The position numbers were made by a program, and so were the translations under genes. From an uncultured Oceanospirillaceae bacterium (GTDB lineage: Bacteria; Pseudomonadota; Gammaproteobacteria; Pseudomonadales; Oceanobacteraceae), in contig CALJVD010000051.1 of assembly GCA_937974825.1 (NCBI GenBank), positions 1 through 52,952 of the forward strand: 52,952 bases of DNA. The letters run 5' to 3'. The notes beneath the pieces were generated by a model. It had not been told where the DNA came from and made no database searches. It was given only the letters and a program-made list of their open reading frames with translations. This document shows, one piece after another, positions 25,399 through 34,728 of the stretch (within the stretch, counting starts at the first letter, position 1; each line of letters starts with the position of its first letter).

Positions 25399-26616
25399 TT
25401 ACGAACGGTAATCAGCGTTAATAGTGACGTATTCGTGAGAGAAGTCACAGGTCCATAATTGTTCTTGGACGTCACCACGACCTAGTTCAATACGTACAGT
25501 AAATTCACTTAACGAAAACACCGCCGCACCGGCTTCTTCGTTATAACTATCACAACGACCGCCATCTTCTACAATCTGAACGTCGTTCAAATAGATTTGT
25601 ACTAAATCTAAGTCAAAATCAACCACGCCACTGCGACCTACTGCCGCCAAAATACGGCCCCAGTTAGCATCAGAAGCAAACATGGCTGTCTTTACCAAGG
25701 GTGAGTGTGCAACCGTGTAGGCAACGTCTAATGCCTCTTTAGAGCTGGCTGCCCCTGCCACCTCAATGGTGACAAACTTTGTAGCCCCTTCACCATCACG
25801 CACAATGGCATGGGCTAAGTTTTGGAAGGCTTCTTTTAGTTCTGAAAAGAGTGCTTTTGCATCATCACTATTGGCATCGGTAATGTTTAACTCACCTTTA
25901 CCGGTGGCAATCAACATACAAGAGTCGTTAGTGGATGTATCGCCATCAATAGTAATACGGTTAAAAGAGCGGTCAGCGAGCTCTTTACACCACTGCTGTA
26001 AAATTTCTTTACTCACAGCCGCATCGGTAGCAATAAAGCCAAGCATGGTTGCCATATTCGGCATAATCATACCTGCACCTTTAGAGATACCGGTGATTAC
26101 TGCTGACTTACCTGCCAGTTCAAACTTCTTTGAATACCCTTTTGGCAAGGTGTCTGTGGTCATAATGCCTTTTGCGGCACGCGCCCAATTATCAGCACTC
26201 AACGCTTTTAGTCCATCGGGAATGCCTTGCTCAAAGGCAGACATTTTTAATGGCTCACCAATCACACCGGTTGAAAATGGTAGGACTTCTTCAAGCTGGC
26301 AACCTGTTGCCTGTGCGACCAATTCACAACTACGAATTGCGTTAGCAATGCCTTTTTTTCCTGTACCAGCGTTGGCATTCCCAGTATTTATTAACAAATA
26401 ACGAGGAGTTGCTTTTTGCAGATGCTGTTTACAAATTTGTACTGGTGCAGCGCAGAATGCGTTAAGCGTAAACACGCCCGCAACTTCTGCACCTTCCGCC
26501 AATTCAATTAATACCATATCGTCACGATCTTTATATCGAACATGCGCCTGAGTTACCCCCAAACGCACACCCTCTACCGCATGATATGTTTCTAATACTT
26601 GAAAATTGACTGCCAT
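25399..26616 (-). CDS. argJ: ArgJ, bifunctional ornithine acetyltransferase/N-acetylglutamate synthase
   Basis: 405 residues. ArgJ transfers acetyl groups from N-acetylornithine to glutamate and so recycles acetyl groups in arginine synthesis; the bifunctional form can also use acetyl-CoA. The precursor cuts itself before the nucleophile Thr in PNMATMLGFIATDA (about 190-203), giving alpha and beta chains. NTGNANAGTGKKG and DGDTSTNDSC are also conserved. Whether this one is mono- or bifunctional cannot be told from sequence. It lies 14 nt after secA and 3 nt before mutT. Confidence 0.95.
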   Translation of the reverse strand: MAVNFQVLETYHAVEGVRLGVTQAHVRYKDRDDMVLIELAEGAEVAGVFTLNAFCAAPVQICKQHLQKATPRYLLINTGNANAGTGKKGIANAIRSCELVAQATGCQLEEVLPFSTGVIGEPLKMSAFEQGIPDGLKALSADNWARAAKGIMTTDTLPKGYSKKFELAGKSAVITGISKGAGMIMPNMATMLGFIATDAAVSKEILQQWCKELADRSFNRITIDGDTSTNDSCMLIATGKGELNITDANSDDAKALFSELKEAFQNLAHAIVRDGEGATKFVTIEVAGAASSKEALDVAYTVAHSPLVKTAMFASDANWGRILAAVGRSGVVDFDLDLVQIYLNDVQIVEDGGRCDSYNEEAGAAVFSLSEFTVRIELGRGDVQEQLWTCDFSHEYVTINADYRS

Positions 26617-26630
26617 TTATTAGTTTCGCC

Positions 26631-29348
26631 TTAAGCTATTTTGCCGTGACAATGTTTGTATTTTTTACCTGAACCGCATGGACAGGGTTCATTTCTTCCT
26701 ACTTTTTTATCTTCACGAACAAAGGGTTGCGCTGTTTCATCAGCTTGCTCTTCTTCGTCATCACCGTGTTGATATTGAGTTTTCTCTGCTAACGCTTCTG
26801 CTGCGGCACGACGCTCTGCTTCCATCGCTTGAATTTCTTCTTCGCTACGTACTTTTACATGAGACAAAATACGAATGGTATCGTGCTTAATGCTTTGCAA
26901 TAGTTGTTCGAACAGAATAAAAGATTCACGCTTATATTCTTGCTTTGGATTCTTCTGACCATAGCCACGTAAATGAATACCTTGACGTAGGTGATCCATA
27001 GTTGCTAAGTGCTCTTTCCAAAGATTATCTAACACTTGCAGCATAATTTGTTTTTCAAACTGACGAATGACTTCTTCACCAGCTAACTCAGCTTTAGTAT
27101 CGTACACTTCTTGTACAGCAGCTGTTATTTTATCAAGCAAATCTTCTTCGTAGACTTTCTCAACGCCATCGCCTGCTAACCACTGTGCAATAGGTAGCTG
27201 AATATCAAACTCTTCCTGAAGTTTAGCTTCAAGACCTGGAATATCCCACTGCTCTTCTACACTGTTAGGTGGAATGTATTGATGAAGTACGTCTTGTACT
27301 ACGTCCTTACGGATACTAGAGACAATTTCACCAATGCTTTCCATCGCCATAATGTCGTTACGCTGAGTATAGATAACGCGACGTTGGTCATTAGCGACAT
27401 CATCGTATTCCAGTAAGGATTTACGAATATCAAAGTTACGGCCTTCCACTTTGCGCTGTGCTTTTTCAACCGCATTAGACACCATCTTATGCTCGATGGA
27501 TTCACCGTCTTTCATACCTAATGCACGCATCATGTTACGCATACGATCCGACATAAAGATACGCATTAGGTTATCTTCTAAGGATAAGAAGAAACGAGTA
27601 GAACCTGGGTCCCCTTGACGACCGGCACGACCACGCAGCTGGTTATCAATACGACGAGATTCATGGCGCTCGGTACCAATAATGTGTAAACCGCCGGCTT
27701 CTAACACACCGTCATGGCGCTTTTGCCACTCGGCTTTAGCTGCCGCCACTTGCTCTTCTGTCGGGTTGTCTAGGGCTTCTAACTCAGACTCCCACTTACC
27801 ACCTAATACAATGTCAGTACCACGACCGGCCATGTTAGTTGCAATAGTGACGGTACCCGGACGACCAGCTTCTGCAATGATATCGGCTTCACGATCGTTT
27901 TCTTTTGCGTTCAGTACGTTATGTGCAATTTTCGCTTTAGTCAGCAATTGGGAAACGTATTCAGACGCTTCAATAGAGGCTGTACCAATTAACACCGGAC
28001 GACCTTGTGCAGTAACTTCGCGAGTTTCTTCAATCACCGCATCGTATTTTTCTTTTTGCGTGGCATACACTACGTCATTGTGGTCAATTCGTTTTACGGG
28101 ACGGTTGGTTGGAATAACAACAACGTCTAAACCGTAAATCTGCTGAAATTCATAGGCTTCGGTATCTGCAGTACCGGTCATGCCAGCTAGTTTTTCATAC
28201 AGACGGAAATAGTTCTGGAAAGTGGTGGATGCCAGTGTCTGACTTTCTGCTTGAATCTCTAAGCCTTCTTTCGCTTCCACAGCTTGGTGTAAACCTTCGC
28301 TCCAGCGACGCCCTGGCATAGTACGACCGGTGTGTTCATCGACAATAACAACCTGTCCGCCCTGCACTATATAGTCCACGTTCTTTTGGAATACGGCGTG
28401 CGCTTTCAAAGCAGATAACACGTGATGCATTAAAGCTAGGTTACTGGAACCGTAAAGGCTGTCACCTTCTTGTAGCAACCCTGCTTCAATCAATAAACCT
28501 TCAACAAATTCATGACCTTCTTCTGTTAGCTCGACACTTTTACTCTTTTCATCGATAACAAAATGACCGGTACTTAATTCAGGATTTTCTTCGTTCACCT
28601 CACCTTTTTCTAGGCGAGGAACTAACTCGTTAATGGCACGATAGGTTTCTGAACTGTCTTCTGCAGGCCCCGAAATAATCAGCGGAGTACGAGCTTCGTC
28701 AATTAAGATTGAGTCAACTTCGTCGACAATGGCAAAGCTAAGATCACGCTGAACTTTATCTTCTAGAGCAAACGCCATGTTGTCGCGAAGGTAGTCAAAG
28801 CCAAACTCGTTGTTGGTACCGTAAACAATATCGCTGGCATATTGTGCGCGTTTTTCTTCGGTGGTTTGACCTGGCACAACCACACCGATACTTAAACCTA
28901 AGAATTCATACAGCGGCTGCATCCACTCGGCGTCACGACGGGCTAAGTAGTCGTTAACAGTGACCACATGAACACTGTTACCGGTTAATGCATTAAGATA
29001 GGTAGGTAATGTTCCTACTAGGGTTTTACCTTCACCTGTACGCATCTCTGCAATACGGCCTTCATGCAAGGTAATACCACCAATCATTTGCACGTCAAAA
29101 TGGCGCATGTTCATAATACGAACACTGGCCTCACGACATACGGCAAAGGCTTCTGGCAATATTTTGTCTAAACTTTCGCCTTTCTCAATTCGCTCTTTAA
29201 ACTCAGCTGTCTTCGCTTGTAGTTCTGTGTCTGATAATGCTTGTATTTGTGGCTCAAGCGCGTTGATTTTATCAACTATTTTACTCATGCGTTTCAGTTC
29301 ACGAGAGTTTTTACTTCCAATAACGTTACGAATTAGGTTACCAATCAT
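26631..29348 (-). CDS. secA: SecA, preprotein translocase ATPase
   Basis: 905 residues from the ATG at 29348, giving MIGNLIRNVIGSKNSREL, which lines up with SecA starts elsewhere; an in-frame TTG at 29366 is less likely. SecA drives secreted proteins through SecYEG. The motor has Walker A MRTGEGKT (about 102-109), DEVDSILIDEARTPL and the GMTGTADTEA motif. The C-terminus carries the zinc- and SecB-binding tail with Cys889, Cys891, Cys900 and His901. It is downstream of lpxC and an M23 gene, as in related genomes, and upstream of argJ. Confidence 0.98.
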   Translation of the reverse strand: MIGNLIRNVIGSKNSRELKRMSKIVDKINALEPQIQALSDTELQAKTAEFKERIEKGESLDKILPEAFAVCREASVRIMNMRHFDVQMIGGITLHEGRIAEMRTGEGKTLVGTLPTYLNALTGNSVHVVTVNDYLARRDAEWMQPLYEFLGLSIGVVVPGQTTEEKRAQYASDIVYGTNNEFGFDYLRDNMAFALEDKVQRDLSFAIVDEVDSILIDEARTPLIISGPAEDSSETYRAINELVPRLEKGEVNEENPELSTGHFVIDEKSKSVELTEEGHEFVEGLLIEAGLLQEGDSLYGSSNLALMHHVLSALKAHAVFQKNVDYIVQGGQVVIVDEHTGRTMPGRRWSEGLHQAVEAKEGLEIQAESQTLASTTFQNYFRLYEKLAGMTGTADTEAYEFQQIYGLDVVVIPTNRPVKRIDHNDVVYATQKEKYDAVIEETREVTAQGRPVLIGTASIEASEYVSQLLTKAKIAHNVLNAKENDREADIIAEAGRPGTVTIATNMAGRGTDIVLGGKWESELEALDNPTEEQVAAAKAEWQKRHDGVLEAGGLHIIGTERHESRRIDNQLRGRAGRQGDPGSTRFFLSLEDNLMRIFMSDRMRNMMRALGMKDGESIEHKMVSNAVEKAQRKVEGRNFDIRKSLLEYDDVANDQRRVIYTQRNDIMAMESIGEIVSSIRKDVVQDVLHQYIPPNSVEEQWDIPGLEAKLQEEFDIQLPIAQWLAGDGVEKVYEEDLLDKITAAVQEVYDTKAELAGEEVIRQFEKQIMLQVLDNLWKEHLATMDHLRQGIHLRGYGQKNPKQEYKRESFILFEQLLQSIKHDTIRILSHVKVRSEEEIQAMEAERRAAAEALAEKTQYQHGDDEEEQADETAQPFVREDKKVGRNEPCPCGSGKKYKHCHGKIA

Positions 29349-29448
29349 GGGATTATCTTTATCCAAAAGAGCAATATAAAAAACTAGGCTTTAAGGTAGC
29401 TAAGGCTACTTATAACCTGAAACAATGACAAGAGATTGAGAGGAGATT

Positions 29449-30378
29449 TTATCGAGGTGTTCTATGAATATAGGCGGCCGGATCTACGGTGCGTCCATTC
29501 TTATAGATTTCGAAGTGTACGTGAGGGCCGGTCGAACGACCTGTGCTGCCCATCAAAGCGACGACATCGCCTTTGCGAACGATATCACCCACTTTAACTT
29601 CTAATGAGTCACAGTGAGCGTAACGTGTCTTATAACCATTGCCGTGATTGATTTCGACTAGTTTTCCGTATCCATAACGGTTATCTGACCAAGTAACCAC
29701 ACCTGCCGCAACGGCTTTAATTTCTGTACCTGTTTTGCCAGCAAAGTCGACGCCGCCATGCCAAGCTAAACGGCCGGTAAATGGGTCGGTACGCTGACCA
29801 TAACGTGAAGACATCCAGCCTTTATCAATAGGACGACCGGCAACAAAGGTATCGGCACTGATTTTATTGGCAGACATTAGATTGCCTAGTACTTCTAGTT
29901 GCTGTTCGCGGCTATCAATACGCTCAGCAAGGCCATCTAATACTTGGTTAATTTCGGTAACTTGGTAAGACTCACCAAGTGCACCAGCAGGGCCGCCAAC
30001 GGCAGGTGCCATGCTAAAATCAAATTCATCGGTAGGGAGCTTGGCGACGTCTACAATACGCTCGCCCAAGGCATCAAGACGCAATAATTTCGCCTGTAAT
30101 TCACCCAACTTTAGGGTTAAGGCATCAAGTTCTTGATCGGTTTGTTTGCGGATTTTTTGAAGTTCTTGGCGCTGTTGAGAAAGGTCATCTTCCCACGCCT
30201 TAGCAGCATTTAAATCTAAAATGCCTTCGTCTTCTAAATGTTGTGCTAGCCAATAACCTGCCACCCCCATAGAAAAGGGTAACGCAAATAAGAAACCAAA
30301 AAATAATATACGCATCGACCTGCTTAACGTATATGTTTTTGATTCTCCGTATTTTTGGCTAACTACAATTATATTCAT
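29449..30378 (-). CDS. M23-family peptidoglycan peptidase, membrane anchored
   Basis: 309 residues. One N-terminal membrane helix (about 22-43) is followed by a coiled coil (about 60-110) in the periplasm. The C-terminal M23 domain has the zinc ligands His207 and Asp211 (HGGVDFAG) and the HVH motif at His286 and His288; His255 in YAHCD is also conserved. These are the residues of an active lysostaphin-type endopeptidase, unlike the degenerate EnvC. It should cut peptide cross-links in the wall. It lies between lpxC and secA on the same strand, a common gammaproteobacterial order. Confidence 0.92.
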   Translation of the reverse strand: MNIIVVSQKYGESKTYTLSRSMRILFFGFLFALPFSMGVAGYWLAQHLEDEGILDLNAAKAWEDDLSQQRQELQKIRKQTDQELDALTLKLGELQAKLLRLDALGERIVDVAKLPTDEFDFSMAPAVGGPAGALGESYQVTEINQVLDGLAERIDSREQQLEVLGNLMSANKISADTFVAGRPIDKGWMSSRYGQRTDPFTGRLAWHGGVDFAGKTGTEIKAVAAGVVTWSDNRYGYGKLVEINHGNGYKTRYAHCDSLEVKVGDIVRKGDVVALMGSTGRSTGPHVHFEIYKNGRTVDPAAYIHRTPR

Positions 30379-30438
30379 GCTTTCGATATCCAGTGATAGC
30401 GATCAACCGATTGTGTTTTATATTAATCGCATTTCACA

Positions 30439-30474
30439 AAAACAAAGACCATAACATTGTATGGCCTTTGTTTT
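30439..30474 (-). terminator. Terminator after lpxC
   Basis: A 14-bp stem with one G-U pair (30439-30452 with 30461-30474) closes an 8-nt loop. It lies 30 nt beyond the lpxC stop. The stem ends in T residues on the minus strand. Confidence 0.55.
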
Positions 30475-30503
30475 GGAATACTCAAATACTTTTTAGTATT
30501 AGC

Positions 30504-31412
30504 TTAAACAGCTGCTGCTGGGCGCATGTATGTAATAGGTGAGTCTTCTTCCGTAAACTCTACAAATTCCCAAGCTTCTTCCTGTTGCAGTAACTCACGC
30601 AACAAGCAGTTGTTTAGTCCGTGGCCTGACTTATATCCAACAAATTCACCAATTAGGCTGTAACCTAATAGGTATAAGTCACCGACAGCATCCAATACTT
30701 TATGTTTAACGAACTCGTCGTCATAACGTAGACCATCTTCGTTTAACACACGAAAATCGTCTACAACAATAGCGTTTTTAACACTACCGCCTAGCGCTAA
30801 GTTTTTAGAGCGCATGTATTCTAGGTCTTTGGTAAAACCAAAAGTACGAGCACGACTTACTTCTTTAACATAAGAAGTTGAAGAGAAGTCTAAGCTTGTT
30901 TTTTGAACACTTTGTTTTAAAACAGGGTGATCAAAATCAATCTCAAAGGAAACTTTAAAGCCATTGTAAGGTAAGAAAGTAGCTACTTTGTCGCCATCTC
31001 TAACCTCTACTTTGCGCTTAATACGTATAAAACGTTTTGGTGCATCTTGTTCAACAATACCGGCCGACTGCACTAAGAACACAAAAGGTCCTGAACTACC
31101 GTCCATGATAGGCACTTCTTGAGCGCTAAGCTCAACGATAGCGTTATCAATACCAAGCCCTGCCATAGCAGACAGCAAGTGCTCTACGGTGTCGACACGC
31201 GCATTACCATTCACTAGAGTAGTAGAAAGAGTGGTCTCACCCACATTCAATGCGTGTGCATGAATATCAACTACTGGGTCTAAGTCTGTACGACGAAAGA
31301 TAATACCAGTATTAGGTGCAGCAGGTTTTAATGTTAAATAAACCTTCTCGCCTGAGTGTAGACCAACCCCTGTTGCTCTAATTTCATTTTTAAGTGTGCG
31401 CTGTGCAATCAT
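30504..31412 (-). CDS. lpxC: LpxC, UDP-3-O-acyl-N-acetylglucosamine deacetylase
   Basis: 302 residues from the ATG at 31412, which gives MIAQRTLKNEIRATGVGLHS, as in other LpxC proteins. LpxC is the committed zinc amidase of lipid A synthesis in the cytoplasm. The zinc ligands are His78, His237 and Asp241 (HKVLDAVGD), and His264 in GYKSGHGLNN is the general acid. It follows ftsZ, as in E. coli, but has a promoter of its own in the gap between them. Confidence 0.97.
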   Translation of the reverse strand: MIAQRTLKNEIRATGVGLHSGEKVYLTLKPAAPNTGIIFRRTDLDPVVDIHAHALNVGETTLSTTLVNGNARVDTVEHLLSAMAGLGIDNAIVELSAQEVPIMDGSSGPFVFLVQSAGIVEQDAPKRFIRIKRKVEVRDGDKVATFLPYNGFKVSFEIDFDHPVLKQSVQKTSLDFSSTSYVKEVSRARTFGFTKDLEYMRSKNLALGGSVKNAIVVDDFRVLNEDGLRYDDEFVKHKVLDAVGDLYLLGYSLIGEFVGYKSGHGLNNCLLRELLQQEEAWEFVEFTEEDSPITYMRPAAAV

Positions 31413-31452
31413 GTAGACAACCTGTTTTGTCAATCTGAGCAAAATTCATACA

Positions 31453-31480
31453 ATTATACAGAATTATTGCATTATTACAA
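31453..31480 (-). promoter_or_regulatory. lpxC promoter
   Basis: Minus-strand -35 TTGTAA (31480-31475), a 16-nt spacer and a perfect -10 TATAAT (31458-31453) predict a start near 31446, about 34 nt before the lpxC ATG. Confidence 0.5.
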
Positions 31481-31505
31481 TAATTAGAGAATGCGCAGGG
31501 CGCAT
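31462..31505. repeat. Two small hairpins between ftsZ and lpxC
   Basis: ATGCGC (31491-31496) pairs with GCGCAT (31500-31505) just after the ftsZ stop, and AATTATTG (31462-31469) pairs with CAATAATT (31478-31485). The first may be a weak ftsZ terminator. The second overlaps the -35 region of the lpxC promoter. Confidence 0.4.
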
Positions 31506-31508
31506 CCC

Positions 31509-32696
31509 CTAATCTGCTTGGCGACGCAAGTATGCCGGAATATCTAAGTAGTCCGTATTTGGTGCAGTCGCTCGGTCTGTTTTATAAGCCGCATTCCCTT
31601 GTTGTGAACGCATGCTTTCGCCACGGCTATGACCTTGATAATCAGCGCCTTCGTCGGTTTCAGACTTCTCTGTGTTATCGACAACTTTTGTTGGCTTTTG
31701 TTCCGCTTTATTTTCAGCGTTTAAGCCAGTTGCTACTACAGTTACGCGTAGCTCGTCGGTCGACATATCAGGATCAATTACTGTACCAGTAACAATCACT
31801 GCGTCTGAGTCTGCATATTTACTAACATGCTCACCAACAGCGTTGTACTCTTTCAAGCCAATGCTTACGCCAGCGGTAATGTTAATTAGTACGCCACGTG
31901 CGCCATGTAGGTCGATATCTTCTAGTAGCGGGCTACGAATTGCCATTTCAGCAGCTTCAATAGCACGGTTAGAACCAATGCCCACACCACTACCCATCAT
32001 CGCTTGACCCATTTCCGACATAACAGTACGTACGTCAGCGAAGTCAACGTTGATTAGACCAGGACGAATAATTAGATCGGCAATGCCTTGTACTGCGCCT
32101 TGTAATACTTTGTTTACTTCAGCGAATGCATCAACCAAGCTAATGTCATCACCCAATACGGGTAATAGCTTTTCGTTTGGAATAGTGATTAAAGAGTCTA
32201 CTGATTCAGATAGATACTTCAGACCTAAATCGGCAGCTTTTGAACGACGACCGCCTTCAAAGGCAAACGGTTTAGTCACTACAGCTACCGTTAGAATGCC
32301 AAGCTCTTTTGCTACTTCAGCAATCACAGGAGCGGCACCCGTACCTGTACCACCACCCATACCAGCGGTAATAAAGATAAGGTCTGCGCCTTTTAAGCTT
32401 TCTGCAATTCGCTCACGATCTGCAAGCGCCGCTTGACGACCAACTTCAGGGTTTGCACCAGCACCTAAACCTTTAGTTAGATCATGACCTAACTGAATGA
32501 TTGTGCGTGCTGAAATATTTCTTAGTGCTTGTACGTCAGTATTAGCACAGATGAAATCAACACCTTGAATGTCGTTATCAATCATGTATTTAACAGCGTT
32601 ACCGCCGCCACCACCTACGCCGACAACTTTAATTAAAGCTGCTTGCTGTAAGTCTTCTGCTAATTCAAACATGTCACCATCTTTATTGTCTAACAT
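31509..32696 (-). CDS. ftsZ: FtsZ, tubulin-like division ring protein
   Basis: 395 residues. The ATG at 32696 has an AGGGGA ribosome site; a second ATG at 32672 would begin MFELAEDLQQ as many FtsZ proteins do, so the start is open between the two. FtsZ polymerises with GTP to form the division ring. The tubulin signature GGGTGTG is at 114-120, after the GVGGGGGNA loop. The C-terminal tail DYLDIPAYLRRQ binds FtsA and ZipA. It follows ftsA after 32 nt and is the last division gene of the cluster. Confidence 0.98.
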   Translation of the reverse strand: MLDNKDGDMFELAEDLQQAALIKVVGVGGGGGNAVKYMIDNDIQGVDFICANTDVQALRNISARTIIQLGHDLTKGLGAGANPEVGRQAALADRERIAESLKGADLIFITAGMGGGTGTGAAPVIAEVAKELGILTVAVVTKPFAFEGGRRSKAADLGLKYLSESVDSLITIPNEKLLPVLGDDISLVDAFAEVNKVLQGAVQGIADLIIRPGLINVDFADVRTVMSEMGQAMMGSGVGIGSNRAIEAAEMAIRSPLLEDIDLHGARGVLINITAGVSIGLKEYNAVGEHVSKYADSDAVIVTGTVIDPDMSTDELRVTVVATGLNAENKAEQKPTKVVDNTEKSETDEGADYQGHSRGESMRSQQGNAAYKTDRATAPNTDYLDIPAYLRRQAD

Positions 32697-32728
32697 AGCG
32701 TTTCCCCTGCTTACGTTTTTATTTAATT

Positions 32729-33961
32729 TTAAAAGTTGTTTTTAACCCAATCTTTAACTGCCAAGAAGAAGCTCTTTTTCTCTTCATCTTGTGGTTGCGA
32801 CTCACTAAACTTCTGCTCTCTGGCAGCGTGTAAAAGGAGTCCAACCGCAGTCGCGTAAATTGGGTTAGAGCTAATTTCTGAAAATCCAGTTATGCCTTGT
32901 GGCTTGGCCAGCCTAACTGGCATATGGAAAATCTCTTCTGCGAGTTCAATTGCGCCCTCCATTTTTGAAGTTCCACCAGTAAGTACTACACCTGCAGATA
33001 GTAAATCTGCGTAACCGCTGCGGCGTAATTCGTCTTGAATCAACATGAATAATTCGTCGTATCTTGGCTCCACTATGCCCGCCAAGTTCTGGCGTAATAA
33101 ATCACGTGGAGGTCGGTCACCAATACTTGGCACCTTGATTGTTTCATCAGCTTTCACTAGCTGCTTTAACGCACAGGCGTACTTAATTTTAATTTGTTCA
33201 GCATGCTGGGTCGGTGTTCTGAAAGTCATGGCGATATCGTTGGTTACCTGATCACCGGCAATAGCAATCACCGCGGTGTGGCAAATAGACCCACGTGAGA
33301 ACACAGCAATATCGGTGGTACCACCGCCTATATCAACAATACAGACCCCTAGTTCGCGCTCATCATCGGTTAACACCGCATAACTTGAGGCTAACTGCTC
33401 TAAAATCAATCCATCAACGTGTAGATCGCAGCGTTTTAGGCAGCGCTCGATGTTGTGAATCGCGTTTACCGCCCCTGTCACTAAGTGTACTTTGGCTTCT
33501 AAACGTACACCTGACATACCAATTGGCTCTTTAATACCTTCTTGGCCGTCGACTAAATACTCTTGTGGCAATACGTGTAAGATGCGTTGGTCTTGCGCCA
33601 CAGGCACGGCACGCGCAGCATCTAACACACGTTCTAAATCGGTTGCGGTTACTTCACGGTCACGAACCGCCACGATGCCATGCGAGTTAAAAGATTGAAT
33701 GTGACTGCCAGCAATACCCACGTAAACCGAGTGAATATTAACGCCAGCCATTAATTCTGCTTCTTCTACCGCACGCTTAATGGAGTGCACGGTTGATTCA
33801 ATATCAACCACAACGCCTTTTTTCATTCCACGGCTTGGGTGACTGCCGACCCCGATAATTTCAACTTTTCCGTTCGGGGAAACTTCGGCCACGATACAAA
33901 CCACCTTAGAGGTGCCTATATCTAACCCTACAACCATATTTTTATGTTGCGCCTGACTCAT
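32729..33961 (-). CDS. ftsA: FtsA, actin-like division protein
   Basis: 410 residues of the actin/Hsp70 superfamily. FtsA tethers FtsZ to the inner membrane and helps activate septal wall synthesis. The phosphate-1 loop VGLDIGTSKVV and phosphate-2 VDIGGGTTDIAVF are present, as is the VVLTGGTSKMEG adenosine loop. The C-terminal amphipathic helix (SFFLAVKDWVKNNF) is the membrane-targeting end. An AGGAG ribosome site precedes the ATG, and its start overlaps the ftsQ stop by one base (TAATG). Confidence 0.97.
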   Translation of the reverse strand: MSQAQHKNMVVGLDIGTSKVVCIVAEVSPNGKVEIIGVGSHPSRGMKKGVVVDIESTVHSIKRAVEEAELMAGVNIHSVYVGIAGSHIQSFNSHGIVAVRDREVTATDLERVLDAARAVPVAQDQRILHVLPQEYLVDGQEGIKEPIGMSGVRLEAKVHLVTGAVNAIHNIERCLKRCDLHVDGLILEQLASSYAVLTDDERELGVCIVDIGGGTTDIAVFSRGSICHTAVIAIAGDQVTNDIAMTFRTPTQHAEQIKIKYACALKQLVKADETIKVPSIGDRPPRDLLRQNLAGIVEPRYDELFMLIQDELRRSGYADLLSAGVVLTGGTSKMEGAIELAEEIFHMPVRLAKPQGITGFSEISSNPIYATAVGLLLHAAREQKFSESQPQDEEKKSFFLAVKDWVKNNF

Positions 33962-34728
33962 TAACCTATCTCCTGTGGCTCACGCCAACGTATTGCCGCG
34001 CCTTTGCCATATCTTAAATCGACGATCGTTATCTTCTCGTGTGGCAGATAACGTAAAATTTTATCCAATCGCTCTACTCGTTCTTCGATGTATTGGCGAC
34101 CTAGTTTTACTTGCCAGCCGTTACTGATTTTCGCTTCAACTGAGCCGACAGCTGATACTTTCAGTTCCACGATTCGTAGCTGCTGATCATTCAAAACTTG
34201 TTGCAAACGACGGTAATAACGTACGACCTGTTCCGCTTGCTCACCAGTACTGCTCATTTGTACTAAGCCTTCAATATTTAGCCCTTCAGGAAGATCACTA
34301 ATTTTTCCAGAAGCGCTTAGTACTTTGTCGTTATTCCACAGTGCGATCGGTAGATCTTCACTGATTCGTATTTCTAAAGTGCCTGGCCACTGTTTACGTA
34401 CCGACACGTTTTTGATTAACGGCAATGCTTGTAGCTGTTGGTGCACTGCATTCACATCCACCGAGAAAAAGCTTTCATCTTTTACCCAGAGTAGTGGTTG
34501 AGTCAGTTGCTCTGCGCTCCAAACATTCAATGCTCCATTAAACTCTAGCGCCGTTACTGGCGTGCTTTTGTAAACCCAATGCACGGCAAAGACCGATAAA
34601 CCCACAAACAGAGGAGCAAGCACCCAGCGCCACGCAATATTCGGCATGCTGAAGTTCCACTCTTTTTTTTCCTTTCGTGGCGGTATTGGAGTGGCGCCAC
34701 GAGGGATGGGTTTATTCTTCTTAACCAC
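33961..34728 (-). CDS. ftsQ: FtsQ, division protein with POTRA domain
   Basis: 255 residues. A basic cytoplasmic tail is followed by one membrane helix (about 32-51), a POTRA domain (about 55-123) and the FtsQ/DivIB beta domain. FtsQ joins FtsB and FtsL to the divisome. Translation appears to start at a GTG at 34728 that overlaps the end of ddlB by 8 nt with no close ribosome site, so it is probably coupled to ddlB. It is followed by ftsA with a one-base overlap. Confidence 0.93.
   Translation of the reverse strand: MVKKNKPIPRGATPIPPRKEKKEWNFSMPNIAWRWVLAPLFVGLSVFAVHWVYKSTPVTALEFNGALNVWSAEQLTQPLLWVKDESFFSVDVNAVHQQLQALPLIKNVSVRKQWPGTLEIRISEDLPIALWNNDKVLSASGKISDLPEGLNIEGLVQMSSTGEQAEQVVRYYRRLQQVLNDQQLRIVELKVSAVGSVEAKISNGWQVKLGRQYIEERVERLDKILRYLPHEKITIVDLRYGKGAAIRWREPQEIG

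Noticed and set aside
25766..26401. Long open frame (211 codons) opposite argJ
   Set aside because: It is the antisense of a complete, well-recognised argJ; the codon pattern and lack of a ribosome site point to a shadow.
27682..28137. Open frame of 151 codons opposite secA
   Set aside because: Antisense shadow of conserved SecA motifs; no ribosome site.
32050..32436. Open frame of 128 codons opposite ftsZ
   Set aside because: Antisense shadow of FtsZ; serine- and proline-rich translation typical of shadows.
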